This document shows positions 1 to 11,394 of a stretch of 64,000 nt of DNA, in pieces. The position numbers and the translations under genes are program-made. The notes under the pieces are model-generated. The model saw only the letters and a list, made by a program, of their open reading frames with translations. It searched no databases and had not been told where the DNA came from. The DNA comes from Stemphylium vesicarium (taxonomy: Eukaryota > Ascomycota > Dothideomycetes > Pleosporales > Pleosporaceae). Each line of letters opens with the position of its first letter. Position 1 is the first letter of the stretch. The stretch covers positions 18,606-82,605 of the forward strand of contig QXCR01000204.1 in the NCBI GenBank assembly GCA_004380135.1, in the 5' to 3' direction.

Positions 1-350
1 ATTGGTGAGGCCACGCCTCCGGAGCTCCCTGTACAATGTGGAGCGGCTGGGTGGCTTCGATAGGGTGCCCTCGGCGTTCACAAAGATCGCTTCTTGCTGC
101 AGCGCTGAGTACTCTATCTTTAGAGTAGCGCGAACTTTTCTGTATGTGATTTTTTTCTGCTGCTTTGATAGAACAGGTAGCCGGCCGCTGCGAGATTTGT
201 CCTGAACGCTGCCTGTTTGGCGGTACTTGAGGCGTAGATGGCGGATACCGCGTTCTGAGCGGCCCACGGCCGTCGCGACTTTCAACACTGTCGTTCCACT
301 CTTAAGTATCCCAATGGCCTAATCACGCGTCGCAGGACTAATATTTCGAC
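1..350 (-). mobile_element. Tc1/mariner-like transposase, N-terminal fragment, decayed
   Basis: Read on the minus strand, this stretch encodes the paired helix-turn-helix start of a Tc1/mariner-type transposase: AIGILKSGTTVLKVATAVG, then RSERGIRHLRLKYRQTGSV, then a basic linker with RSGRLPVLS. The frame runs open off the left edge, so the DDE catalytic part would lie outside the window. A TAG at 319-321 interrupts the frame just before AIGIL. The residue there is probably Gln, so this looks like a CAG-to-TAG change. No in-frame ATG is seen upstream of it. I call it a dead copy; superfamily assignment is from the HTH pattern only. Confidence 0.6.
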
Positions 351-661
351 TTCTGTGCACATTTTAATCTAACTCTTGTCCAAATCGGCTCGCTGTAGGC
401 ATAATTATCGCGTGTTGAAGTCGTGTTGTTGATGTTGTACTCTGTCCTTGAATTCTGGGTTTTTGGTATGTTTTGGGGTGCTGTGCGCGCCGCTCGCTTG
501 TGAACTACGTTAAGTTATCACCTGCAGCATTGATGATTCCGCCAAGACATCAAGCTCGTCAGCCAGCAGCCAATCACGAAGTCGCGGTGACATCCCCCGC
601 CGCGTTCAAAGAACCGGCGCGTCTCACGCCACACAGCAAAACAACTTCCCTCTCAGCAATA
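351..661. other. Non-coding, promoter side of the arrestin gene
   Basis: This stretch lies between the transposase remnant and the arrestin start. The reading frame that reaches the start codon is open from 473, but its 63 codons look like leader sequence and match nothing. No clear TATA box. Confidence 0.4.
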
Positions 662-2191
662 ATGGCTAGCTCCAACGATGTCGCAGTTGATATCGATGTC
701 ATAGCATGCGATAAGTGCAGTCCTCATGGCAACGATTATGGTTGCCTGCGACCAGGAAATTCGCTTGAAGGGCAGATTCGTGTCTCATCGCCGTCACCAC
801 TACTGTTCACAGACATCGAAATATCCTTCCAGGGTAACTTAGTCTACATCCGACATTTTGACAACTTAGCAGCTGACTGGTAAACACATTAAAGGGCTAC
901 AATTTACACTCACACGCTCCGCATGGTCTCCCAACATCAATGAGCTAACAGCATACTCGCCAAACTACGATCATCCAATCGTAATGAAATCTAGCTTTCT
1001 AGTAAGTGTGTCAACCAGGTTCAGGAAATGTGCGTTAATAGATGCAGTTCCTCGATGTCAGTTACCCAGTAAAGCTCGATTCTGCCCAAAAGCATACATC
1101 CGAAGACGGATCGATGGTGTACAGCTTCCCCTTCTTTTTCGTCCTCCCCCATGGAACCGAAGGCCTAGGTGTCTCGAATCCCCTGCTATGTCAAATTCTG
1201 CCTCCAACCTTCAGTACCACAGCGCAGTTTTCAGATCCAATATCGGTCACCTACAAGCTCCACAGCGTTGTGCAATATCGCAAGGAGCAAGGGGCGAGCT
1301 CAGATGCACCACAGACCGTATACAAAGCTGTGCAGAGCCAGATCGTTGACTTTCTTCCCTACACCGAGGTCGAACCACCAACACATGTTGCTGGCTTTCC
1401 CGAGGAGTTTGTCTTGGAGACGACCTTATCGATATGGAAGCATGCTCTTGGCGGTCACCTTGGAGAGCTCTCCATGAGCACCAGTGAACCATCGCCATTA
1501 GCCTACTCACCCTATGAAGACCGGCCGTCCACCTATTTGACGCTCTCTATCGTCGCACCTGCTTCTCTGGCAGTCCAACGTTTGCGAGCCACGTCTCTGA
1601 ACGTGAAACCTGCGGTTCGGGTCAAGACATTTTACGCCTCGGAGCCGATGCCGTGCCTTCCAAAGCAGACTTTCCTGAACCATAACCAATCGATGCGACT
1701 CCACGACGAGATCATCAAACTCGAACACGTGGACTTCACGCAGCTGATTTGGAAATATCACCCCCGCATCAAGACAGACGAGCCACCGAGATACGAAGAC
1801 GCTGTTATGGATGACGCGCTCGAGAGGATGTCCTCGGGTTCAAAAGCTGGTGACCCCAGTGAGGATGAGTGGAGAGCGTCTGTCCGCATTCCGATTCAGC
1901 CTCATGAAACGATACTGCCAACGTTCTGCGGGAGTCTTATTTCGAGATCATACTCCGTAATCTTACGCGTGAGGGTCACGGGGCTTCGCACTCGGAAAGC
2001 TGATTTCGAGGTCCCTCTCCAGGTTGTCTACCTGCGACCACCACAGACGAGGAACGACTCAATCCACGACGAAAGATCGAACTCATGTATTGGTCCTGAG
2101 GGCCTCCTCGCACAGCAAGCTGTACGTTTCACTTCAACACGTTTCAATCCCTCACTGACTTGGATAGGAGCTTCCCATCTACCACGGATGA
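662..2191 (+). CDS. Alpha-arrestin-like protein with a PPxY motif
   Basis: Arrestin-fold adaptors of this fungal type bind membrane transporters or receptors and recruit a Nedd4/Rsp5-type ubiquitin ligase through PPxY motifs. Proposed exons are 662-833, 895-1001, 1042-2121 and 2168-2191. The last intron is clear: GTACGT donor, CACTGAC branch, TAG acceptor, in phase, and it adds a short end, ELPIYHG. Intron 834-894 also has a good branch (AGCTGAC, 871-877). Exon 895-1001 and the 40-nt intron after it are less certain. The N-terminal beta-sandwich is recognisable around LFTDIEISFQG and MVYSFPFFFVLPHG. The PPRY motif is in DEPPRYEDA near 1780-1800. The ATG at 662 starts MASSNDVAV; the frame is open further upstream but without family similarity. 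No stops or frameshifts. Partner transporter unknown. Confidence 0.75.
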
Positions 2192-2775
2192 TTGTGGTGA
2201 AGCAATCAGGATGACTTGTTACTCAAAGGTCTGTGAACGACGGTCTAGGTGGTCGTTCAGCATCTCGTGCCAGCAAAGGTGTTGATCGGACTCCAAGGCA
2301 CTGTTCTGTGAACCGTAGTACACATCGCGCTTGCATGTCGCAACCGCGTCCTGAGCTCATTGCCCCGCGTCGAAAAGTGTTCACGGCATAGGTCATGCTG
2401 GCTTGAAAGCACTTGCCGTTGATTTACCGCAGCGAACCACTCTCTCACTGCAAGCGCGCAGAGAACGCGTTTGCAGCGACGACCCGCCCATTCACCGCCA
2501 CGTACGGCAGGCGCGGTGGGTCATGGCCTCTCTCTTTTTCCCGTCTCTCTCTCTTCCTCTCGCAACCCACCCGCCAATACACCCGCCGCAGACTCCCATC
2601 ACAGAAGCCCCGCAGCAGGCTTCGCACGACAACTTACGACTCCCTTCCTAGCCGCCTACGCTGTCCCCTGCCCCAGCACCGCAAGGACGTCCACATCCAC
2701 GAGCATACTCATGCGTAACACCGACCTTCGCTCGCCCGCCACCTGACCCTCCGCGCTCGCCCGCCACATCTCGCC
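2192..2775. other. Intergenic region with pyrimidine-rich leader
   Basis: Between the arrestin gene and the next gene on the same strand. A C/T-rich tract (about 2530-2600) lies 180-240 bp upstream of the next ATG, a common feature of fungal promoters and 5' leaders. No other feature seen; the small reading frames here overlap each other in several frames and look spurious. Confidence 0.4.
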
Positions 2776-3771
2776 ATGCAGAACGACCCTCGCCAGACAC
2801 CGGCAGATGCTACCGATGTCGCAGGCGCTTCACGCCCGTCGTCCTTCCGTGACGCTGCACCGCACGAAGTCCCATACGTTCGATTGGTGGTCCGCTCCAA
2901 CCCAGACACTGCGCTTCCCATAAGCGACCTGCCCCCCCTGGTGCCGACGGTCCTGAGCGGCTTTCCAAGCGTACCTGGATGCGCAGGTGCGAGCCTTATT
3001 CGGTATACCCAATATATGTGCTAACGGCGTGTCAGCACCAGCGAAGCACATGCTTCTCGCCGATATCTGGCGCAACGGTGACGCAAGGAGCAACAACAAC
3101 CCAACGGGCCTCGGCCTTGAGTATGGATGGCGGCATCACTGGAGAGTCTGGACGACCGCACACGCAGGCGAGGCATGGTTCGTTGTCAAACACACAAAAT
3201 CCAGCTACAGGTGGACGGACCCCACGGCTCTGATTGAGCCATCAACAGCCTCGGCGCGAGCTGCTGTTCAGCGGGTCAGAGAGCAACTTCCAGCTCAGGC
3301 GCCAGAGCCGCAGGGCCGCTCTATGCAGGATACCTCGTTCATGCCGGTCGGCAGCTCTCTGCTGTTATTCTGGAACAACTTGCGCGAAGATCGCAGCGCC
3401 TCGGTTTGGCCCAACCCCACCTTTGCCGTGGTCCCCATCGACGACAACAGTCCCCAGCACCGCTTCCTGACTGGTACGTGTCCTTTGTCTCTGCTGAACT
3501 GTCTATGGACGTACCTGCTAACATGTGTTGCACCCACGCAGCCGAGCGCGAGACATATACGCCCCATACAGAGCGAATGTGCATCATACATGTCACACGC
3601 CTGAAGTGGACACTGGACATCAACGCGATCACGGCTGCATTGCTGCTGGACACCGCCCTACTTAGCGCGCCCGACAACACGCAGACAGCTTGGTGCCACG
3701 CTATCGCAGAGCGCATGAAACAAGATATGGGCGATTCTGGGGAATGGGACAACGAGGATGAGAGCGAGTAG
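2776..3771 (+). CDS. Conserved-looking unknown protein, three exons
   Basis: Exons 2776-2986, 3036-3473 and 3542-3771 join in frame to give 292 aa. Both introns are textbook: GTGCGA with GCTAAC and TCAG (49 nt), and GTACGTG with GCTAAC and GCAG (68 nt), each in phase 1. The protein has a short polar N-terminus, a central part with WRHHWRVWTTAHAGEAW and VGSSLLLFWNNLRED, and ends in an acidic tail (MGDSGEWDNEDESE). I see no signal peptide, membrane segment or known domain, and do not recognise the family. Precise splicing and lack of stops argue that it is a real gene. No functional link with the arrestin gene upstream is evident. Confidence 0.7.
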
Positions 3772-5402
3772 GATTTGGGGATTGAGCACCTTTGTATTCA
3801 CGGTTTTTATGTTACGACTTCTGCCCCGGTTCACGGCAGGCTTTGGAGCTCAGTGAGATGGTCCGGGTTATGGCCTAGTACGGCAGGCATCAGAGTTTAC
3901 GGTCACATTAGTCACACCAGACTTGCTTTTAAGAAATGATGCCACACTTCTTGCTCGCAGGTGCCGAGCCAGTGAGGGCTTAGCTCCACTCAGGTTGGAC
4001 TAGCGTCATTCTGCTCTTCCCTTTGAGCCTCCGTAGCCTCACAATCAATCACCAAGTCCGCCCACTTTTCTCCTTCAGTCAATCAGTTCCCTTTGCGGCT
4101 ATCCTGTATTCAGTGATCAATGCTGAAATAGAATATAAGAGCAAAACGAGGTCAGTTTATTGACACATGCCTTAAACCACCAATTATCGGCAGCTCTTGT
4201 ATCCCGCAAGGGATTTAGAGTCAGGGGCATCCTAGGCCTACAACCACGACTTCCATCCCGCACGGTTCACAATTGCTTCCTCAATCTGAGCTCCGTCGTA
4301 AAGTTGCTCTTCTCCTCTGGGCCTTACGGGACCGCATCCCGTGCGGTCTGCTCTGCCAATAATTGATGGCAGGCATTAAACTGATCTCGTGATTAGTCAC
4401 TCCTGTCTACAAGGTCTTGCGGGCCCGCGTACCGCACGGTCTACACAGTACCTACTGCCAGCTAAAGCAAGGCGGTCGCGTGACAGTTATTTTAGAGTGG
4501 TGACCGAAATCGGTCCTAGACTTCGGTTATCCTGCGCGCACGGCCGCTAGAAAGGCGCTTTACTAAATAGGTAATAGTGTTTTGCAGGGGTAGTACCGGT
4601 ACATGAAGCTTGGAAAGTGGCGAAATCACAAGCTCCGCCACATGTACCTCTAAGTTACCTATTTGTTTTGCGAAGAATACATTTTAAAATATTTACAAGG
4701 TCCTGGCAGATGCAGTCGGCTGTCCTCCAGGCAGTAATCGACGTGCAGCTGCATCACGTCTACATGAACAAAGTTGCACGACAGCAGTAGTTGTGCAAAT
4801 TAGAGCTCGCACAAGTCTACGTGACCATAAATTTCATGAACCAACATGTTTCCTGTGGTATCTGACGCGATGGCGCAGGTGGGCGGGTTGCAATATAATC
4901 TGCGATTTCCTCCCACCTCGATTGACTTGCTACGAAGTCGCTACAACCAGCCCTCGGCCTACAAAATGGACATAGACGAACCGAGTAACCACAATCAGGA
5001 GGCATTCGCCGGCATGGCCTCAGATGGATCAAGTGGTTGGAGAAGCGACATGTACTGATGAAGAGGAATGAGGACGAAAACACAACACTTGTATAGCAAA
5101 TGGTAAGTGCCCTAAAACTTGTGCCCACAAGACATTAGAAGAGCCGATGTGCTCGCGCTTAGCGGAAGCAAGCTCATGATCCAGACCACGCATGCGCATT
5201 CATTGACCACAAATTTGATTTTAGAGTCTTGAGCCGAATCACGGATCCTGTCTCGCAAATAAATCAAACTTCATCGCAGCTTGAAAATATCGCACTCGTT
5301 AAAACCTTCCAGAATTTCAGTAATAGCCTCACCATCCATGATTCCATGCACATAGCTATTAGTCCAGTTAGTAATCAAAATAGTACGAAGTAATGTGGCA
5401 GC
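3772..5402. other. 1.6-kb intergenic region with small palindromes
   Basis: No convincing gene. It holds a short hairpin (GACCGCA/TGCGGTC) near 4330-4348 with related CCGCACGG motifs near 4258-4266 and 4431-4437, and the inverted repeat listed at 4565-4664. An open frame at 4846-5058 encodes 70 aa with no recognisable motif. Confidence 0.4.
4565..4664. repeat. Short imperfect inverted repeat (100 bp)
   Basis: AAATAGGTAA at 4565-4574 is the reverse complement of TTACCTATTT at 4655-4664. Further in, GGTACATG (4598-4605) pairs with CATGTACC (4641-4648). The arms could form a hairpin. It may be a MITE remnant; no target duplication was identified. Confidence 0.5.
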
Positions 5403-7127
5403 TCACCATTCCCCCACCATCGTATAAGAATCTTGACTTTGATTATCGACACGCCTTAGTATGTAGGGCACCTCTCCGCCTAGCAATATGCAGATCAGGT
5501 CCCCTTCAGAAGCGGTCGGTGGTAGTAAGCAGAAGTGACCCTTCCTAGTTGTACCAAATCTTCGTCCATTCAAGCAAAGTTGTCGATTCTTCATAGCTTG
5601 CACCAACGCTTGCACCTCCTCCACGTTTCTAGGTGGGATGTATCGTGTATCTGATGGAAGTCGCTTTGCTGGGTTCCATCCAGCATTTTCCTCGAAATGA
5701 AGCCCTTCGATCTGTCGGTCGGTCAAAATTGTCCTCCAAAAGGCATTCTCTCTAGCAATATACGGATGATATATTCCAAATCGAGTGTTCATTGCCGTTT
5801 TCTTCCACTGGGAAAGGATCGGTTTGGTTGCGCGGCCACCAAGAACGATATCATCTGAACAGGGGAAGATACATCCGCATTGGCTGACCACGTCAAACGA
5901 ACGGCCTCGAAGAATCAGCGTACGATAATCATCTCCGAATTGAATAGTAGACAATGATCTGGACCGGTCTGTTCCAGCTGTGGCAAATGTTCGCTGCGAC
6001 TCTCCTAGAACTGGGTTGAGCAAAAAAGAGGAGATTGGTATTAATGCTCTCGGACCAAAATTGGGAACCCAAGATGGAAGACATAGCTTCTTAGGCTCGT
6101 AGCACTCTCCAGTCATCCAACGAAACCAGTCTAGACCTCTGTCTTCCAACAGACACGAGGAAAAGAATGACACGTATATATCCTCGGACGATTTACCGTA
6201 ATTGACCTGAACTCCATGGTGACTAAGAAGACCTAGAAGGCCGTAAATCTTGTCTCTCGGATCAGTTACCAATCGATATTTGAATGACCATAGCAAATTC
6301 GACAGTTCGAACAACTCAGGCGCAGAGGACGAAGTTTGAAGTGACTGACGCAGTCTCGTTAATGCCTCCAGAAAGCCAGAGACGAGCATGCCAAGGGTAC
6401 GAAGCGCAGTGTTTTGAAGTATGTTGAACCTGTGATGCGGCGCGTATCCAGTATCCATCCAAGCCGTGATGAAGAAATGGAAGGTGGACCAAGGAATATG
6501 GCGAGAACCACACACAACGAGGACATCCAGACCTAGTACCACTTCTTGTATTATCCACATCCTTTTCCACCAGGGACGGGAGACAAGGCGGATAAGGGAC
6601 ATCATTTGCCGAAGAAACTCTTCCTGGTCAAGGTGCAATAGCCAGCAGGACTCGGTGTCGACTTTAGCAACCTTGGTCAAGTGTGGAATAAAATCAAGAG
6701 CCATCCCACTGTCAAAAGACTCTTCACCAAGCCAAGCGACCACCCGTTTTGCGCCAGCATATATTTTTCCCATCAGAGGCACTTGAACGCTCTTCTCATC
6801 TGCGCTGGTTTGGTCGATGCATATTGCATCAATCCAGATAACTCGTGTATCTCGAAGTTGCCGCAGACGACGTAATGCGTCTCGAAGGTTTGGTCGGATG
6901 TGAAACTGTAACCCATCCAGTAGTATCCGGCATGCACTCTCTTCATCGCCCCACGTATATGATAAAGCTTCGTATGGCGGTGCCGAGTCTAAATGGTAAT
7001 CCCGCAGCCTGCAATGAATATCGGCGCATGGACTGTGTCCGGGAATGAGCTCTAGCAATCTGAAACCATTGAATTGCAGAGGGTTGTATTCGAAACCACG
7101 TCGGCGCCGTTTCTGACAAGGCGACAT
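5403..7127 (-). CDS. HET (heterokaryon incompatibility) domain protein
   Basis: A single uninterrupted frame of 574 aa. The N-terminal HET domain (about residues 50-200) shows its three signature blocks: YEALSYTWGDEE, VIWIDAICIDQ and RPWWKRMWIIQE. HET domains trigger cell death in vegetative incompatibility and are TIR-like in fold. The C-terminal 370 residues have no recognisable NACHT, WD40 or TPR part, so this is a stand-alone HET protein, the commonest form in filamentous ascomycetes. The first ATG (basic start MSPCQKRRRR) precedes the domain by about 50 residues, a normal spacing. Which allelic partner it senses is unknown. No premature stop or frameshift. Confidence 0.85.
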   Translation of the reverse strand: MSPCQKRRRRGFEYNPLQFNGFRLLELIPGHSPCADIHCRLRDYHLDSAPPYEALSYTWGDEESACRILLDGLQFHIRPNLRDALRRLRQLRDTRVIWIDAICIDQTSADEKSVQVPLMGKIYAGAKRVVAWLGEESFDSGMALDFIPHLTKVAKVDTESCWLLHLDQEEFLRQMMSLIRLVSRPWWKRMWIIQEVVLGLDVLVVCGSRHIPWSTFHFFITAWMDTGYAPHHRFNILQNTALRTLGMLVSGFLEALTRLRQSLQTSSSAPELFELSNLLWSFKYRLVTDPRDKIYGLLGLLSHHGVQVNYGKSSEDIYVSFFSSCLLEDRGLDWFRWMTGECYEPKKLCLPSWVPNFGPRALIPISSFLLNPVLGESQRTFATAGTDRSRSLSTIQFGDDYRTLILRGRSFDVVSQCGCIFPCSDDIVLGGRATKPILSQWKKTAMNTRFGIYHPYIARENAFWRTILTDRQIEGLHFEENAGWNPAKRLPSDTRYIPPRNVEEVQALVQAMKNRQLCLNGRRFGTTRKGHFCLLPPTASEGDLICILLGGEVPYILRRVDNQSQDSYTMVGEW

Positions 7128-7999
7128 AGTGACGCGAGGAACTTATCCATGAAGTCGTAAAACCAGATCGGAAGGGCCGCTGGTGAGGGTCGCGGTGGCA
7201 TTCTACCTATCAGAAGGCCTCGACATTCGCAGTGGACCCGGCGTGGAGATCATTGTCGCTGCCGGTACATTAGCAATGAAGGGCATGTAAATGGCGGCTC
7301 CTACTTGTGAGCTGCGGGCGCAAGATTGCGTAGCATGGCGTGAGTGACTGACGGCGGCGGTTGTGGACAACAGCGGATGTGGACGACTTGGCCGGGGATG
7401 GCACTGACAGGGATCCACCACGCTAGTGCCTTCGAAACTGAACATCGACGCTTATTGGGTACAGTATAAGTAGAGCGGGCCATACAATGGGTGGGCCACC
7501 CCACCAACTTTGCACAATGCGTGAACTTTGGTTGACTATGGCCGCCCTCAACAACGCCCAAAAGGGCTCTCATGAGCCTGACATGTACCTTGCGATCTCA
7601 GCTCTGGATCGACGCTAAATAACGACTTAGAGATCTGCCGCCTGGACGTACGAGGTCCCCCGAACCACCCTTCAACGCCGACTGTATCCTCGTCCTCGCC
7701 GTGCCTTCTCACAACGCCTCGGTCATTTACAATCTCTACGAACGAAGGTCTGCGCAACCTACCTCCGATTCCACGAGCGACTGCAATCAATCGCAATTCC
7801 GTCTCGGTGGGGAATACTTTTTTCTAAACCCATAGAAGAGGGATTGAGCAGGGTCCGCAATTGGTTGAATATCCTGTATAGAGACCTGAGTGTATCCGAC
7901 AAAAGTAATACCCACACTGTTATTCTCACGTCTAAGCCGAACTGAAAGACTTAGCCGTTCATCTCATCACAGCATTGCAAGGTCACCAGTTGCCCGATC
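7128..7999. other. Intergenic region
   Basis: Upstream of the HET gene. Several short overlapping frames on both strands, none with a recognisable motif or good splice signals. The right end probably merges into the decayed kinase-like gene that follows. Confidence 0.35.
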
Positions 8000-8736
8000 A
8001 CGTTCGTCCGGCGCAAGTCAAGGGACTCTTCGCAGTAATCTATTGCGACTTGGACTCTCTACGGAAGTTGACACCTCTTCGAGCAGTCCTCGAAAACGAA
8101 TCTGATGAAGTAATCTAGAGCAGAGTCTACGACGCCGTCACCGAATTGACGCACCCACCCCGCCCCACCTCGCCATTCCCACAAACACCCCTTTCCATCA
8201 ACACAGGTAGCTTCGCGAACTCGACCGAACACCGCAAACATGTAGAAGATGTGCCAAAGGAGGAGCTGGGACATCTGTACGTTGGCATACCGGGGTTTTC
8301 CGACGCTTTCTTCGAAGACGTGCCAGGCCTGAGACCGGCAGTACTGACGATGTTCGACAAAACTAAGGAAGGAGAAAGCCTACTCTTCTGGGTAGATAGC
8401 GGCTGGTAGGACTGGCCTGTAGAGGCAACAGAAAGGGATGTTCTGAGCTGGTTTGCCCCGCTTACAGACCGGCTGTGGGACCTTAGAGAAGGGTATCAGC
8501 CGGTGTCTAGGACTCAGCGGCGACCACTAGTACAGATGCATCAGTCTCTGCAAGGCTGCACTGCGATCCGCAAGCTGGAAATTGGCTCTGTGGACGATCC
8601 ATACACTAGTGTGGGCTCGAAGTGCCGACAGTCACAGATCCTCATAGCTGGACTACTAAGCGTTGAGATGCTTGCCGCTACAAGAGTTACGTTAAACTCT
8701 TTTACAGAACAAGCGACCGCGCTGTGTAGTTGCTAG
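8000..8736 (+). pseudogene. FunK1-like kinase gene fragment with in-frame stops
   Basis: One frame runs through this stretch with only two stops, TAG at 8116-8118 and TAG at 8407-8409. Encoded blocks include VLENESDEVI, SRVYDAVTELTHPPRP, SINTGSFANSTEHRKHVE, EELGHLYVGIPGFSDAFFED, then after the second stop DWPVEATERDVLSWF and RPLVQMHQSLQGCTAIRKLE. This matches from memory the N-terminal region of fungal-specific FunK1-type protein kinase-like proteins, where a Trp stands at the first stop and Gln or another residue at the second. The kinase catalytic part is absent: similarity ends near 8660 and the frame stops at 8736. A truncated, mutated relic. The left edge is approximate. Confidence 0.55.
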
Positions 8737-9237
8737 GCCCTAAGTTCATCTGTAAAGAGAAGCCTTGCAAACCTCCTAGCTTTGAAGCTAAACCTTCGAC
8801 TCGGAGACGCGATCTTGAGCGACCTCTGATGCCAAATTTTGCACCATTGACTTCGAAGGTGGAAACCCGTGCCTCGTTGATCTTTGCATGTGAAGAATAA
8901 GCTCGCGATTCTGCGGTGGGCTGAGTTTGGCTTGTTCGGCGTACTTCGTTGTCACGGTGGCTCGGACGTCGCGGTGTCTTTGATAAAGTGTAGTGGGTCA
9001 CAGCATAGGATATTAAGGAAATCTAACGCAGTCGCATCATCAATTTGGTGGCTTAATAATGACTCTGATGGCTGTACATTGTGTGCAAATGTAGACTCAG
9101 CCCTCTGGCAAGGTGATAAAGAATGCATTGATAAGCTAATCGCCTAATTAGAAACCCCGTCCATCGGCTTCAGGCTGGCTTAGCTTAAAGCAAGGAGCTT
9201 GCAAGCCATGCATTACTGTTAGATCACCACATCATGT
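8737..9237. other. Intergenic region
   Basis: Lies between the kinase relic and the 3' end of the BTB gene. Frames at 8702-9001 (minus) and 8884-9147 (plus) show no family features. Nothing else seen. Confidence 0.35.
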
Positions 9238-10274
9238 CTATGTAAAGGGAGTTCTGTGGGTACTACCAAAGAGACTGCCCGTCTGGGGACGCGTAGAGAA
9301 GACTGCCGGAGGCGCTGGAAAAACAACGCTTTCGAAATACTGAACAACAAAATCGCCGCCCTCGTGGATGAGATCCTTAAAAACGGCGTTTTTGCCTAGC
9401 TCTCTTGCGTGGTCCTTGGCGACCTCAACTACAGCATCTCTCATCGTACGATCACTCTCAGAAGTAGTCGCATATATTTCGCGGATGCATTCTGAAAAGG
9501 ACTCGCTTGTCCAGAGCTTCTGTAGCTTTCGTTGAAGTTTCGCTGTAGCAAGCGCTTTGAGGTCCTCCAAGAAGAACATATCAGCGAGTGCATTTACACG
9601 AGGCTCTTTAAGCAGCGCGGGGTCATCTGATAGTCATTAGGATATCGAGCACATAGGCTTCGCTTCTGCCGTACCTTTAAAATGATGCGAAAGATCGTCC
9701 GAATAGTCACCAGTGTACAAGTACTCAAACACCCTCCAGTGGGCAGCTCCACTATCATTATTGAATATGAGCACCCCTGAGCTTCCCTCAACAAATACCT
9801 CCTGAAATGCTTTTTCGAAGTATTTGCTTTGTGTGCAGATGACGGATCTGTGGACAGGTAGTTTTTTACCGTGGACGACAACCAAAGCATCGGAGTAGCG
9901 CGTATTATTAAACATGCTATGCAAGTCAGATACAGTTGCGTAAGTCTAAAGGGTGCGTACCTGGCAATATCCTGCATAAGCTTAGCAGAACGTGCTTCCA
10001 TTATGGCGACAGGCGATATGGTAGGCGAGTGTGCTTCCGGTACGGCTGGTGGCAGGCTCGGTCGGCAATCAAGAGCTAGCTGTCGCTGAATCGCCCGCGT
10101 TATTCGGCCTATTCTTTCCTCTTCCTCACGCCGGTTCCTGGCTTTGTCTCTCTGGGACTGCGCCTGTCGGCGCTTTGTCTCGGCTACAGCTGCGGCTTCT
10201 TCCTCTTGACGGCTCCTGGCCTTGTCTCTCTGTGATTGTGCTCTTCGACGTTTGAATTCGGCCTTCTCTGGCAT
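9238..10274 (-). CDS. BTB/POZ domain protein with charged N-terminal repeats
   Basis: Minus-strand exons 10274-9961, 9916-9675 and 9626-9238 join in frame to give 314 aa. Both introns start with GTACG and have good acceptors. Residues 1-50 are very charged and contain an internal duplication, RRAQSQRDKARSRQEEE and RQAQSQRDKARNRREEE, likely helical. The BTB/POZ core follows: NNTRYSDALVVVHGKKLPVH, SKYFEKAFQ, then WRVFEYLYTGDY. The third exon supplies the helical tail (NALADMFFLEDLKALATAKL). BTB domains mediate dimerisation and often adapt substrates to Cul3 ubiquitin ligases; no Kelch, MATH or zinc-finger partner domain is seen. No stops. Confidence 0.75.
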
Positions 10275-11142
10275 TCAGAAAATCAGACACCTCAATGGAG
10301 GTGCGTGCAAGAACGTGGTTGCAATGGAGCATAGAAGTCGGGGTCTCCTCAGGCTGACAAGCAACTTGGTAGGAGGTGGAGTGCCCCGCTTCGCGCGCTC
10401 TCACTGTGCTTATCGCAAAGGATGACAATTGGCATGGGTTTGATCCGGCTTCTGCGGACTGACCCTATCTACCGGTAACGGGAGGGTCATCAAAGCGATC
10501 CACTCATCGATCCTCACTAATGAGTCTGCAGCGGGCAAGCTTGCATGCCGCAGACGAAGGCGCTACAGGTCAGAGCGGAAATAATTAGTATTACTATTTA
10601 TAGCCAGTTTTGTACTACAATCAAGGGCTGCAGGCAGCAGCTATTCCTGATTGGTAGTTAGTGAATCTGGTGTCAGTAAAGTCATCATCAAGACAACGCC
10701 ATCACGGGTGATCTCATTGCGATTAATAATGTCTTGCACACTTGTTGCGCCCCTTTATTCCCTGTGACTCCAGTTCATATTCATCCACTGTAGTGTGCTC
10801 TGAGTGGAGTATAGAGTGCCGTACAGATTGCTAACTAGTCCAATTTGATGACCGTTATCGAAGTATGCCGCACTGCATTAGCTCAAAGCTTGGGGCACTC
10901 CTGATTTCCATGCTGCTTTAGAGAAACACTGCAGTGTTGTAAGAGTTAGCTGACCACACCAACGGGTGCAGCGCTGCTGCCCCGCACCGGTGAGACGAGG
11001 TTGTGGTAGCATTCAGTCCCGCTCCCGAATAACAGTGAGTACGATTCCGAGTACAGTATGTACTGAAAGGCAATTCTGTGAGGTCAGCCGTATATATTGT
11101 GCCTTTCCACTCTTCTAAATCTCACGTTCAAAGGCCCATTCC
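10275..11142. other. Intergenic region
   Basis: Upstream of the BTB gene on its strand. AT-richer than the neighbours, no coding signal recognised. A TATATTG at about 11091-11097 precedes the SET-like fragment. Confidence 0.35.
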
Positions 11143-11394
11143 TGGACTCCGATTCGGACAACAAAGCAAAAGTTAGAACACGCTTTTTATGGACAGCAGC
11201 TCATTTACGCCTTCGAAGATGTGTCAGGCAAAGGAAAAGGCCTTATTGCAATTGAACATATCCCCAGAGGCACGCGGATTATCTCGGAGCCGCCAGTCAT
11301 TACGACACCTGAACTTCAACATAGCAGCCTGTTCTCTCATTCTTCTCGGTTCGTTGTAAAGATGCAACCTCAATACGTGCATTTTCCACAGTAG
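11143..11394 (+). pseudogene. SET-domain protein, N-terminal fragment
   Basis: An open frame ending at TAG 11392-11394 encodes YAFEDVSGKGKGLIAIEHIP followed by RGTRIISEPPVITTP. This is the start of a SET lysine-methyltransferase domain as found in fungal SET proteins (pattern GKGLxAxxxIPxGTxIxxExP). Similarity ends near 11310, and the rest of the SET core (including the NHSC and Tyr motifs) is missing. The fragment overlaps the 3' end of the gene on the other strand. No in-frame ATG starts it. Either a truncated relic or an exon whose partner exons I could not find. Confidence 0.45.
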
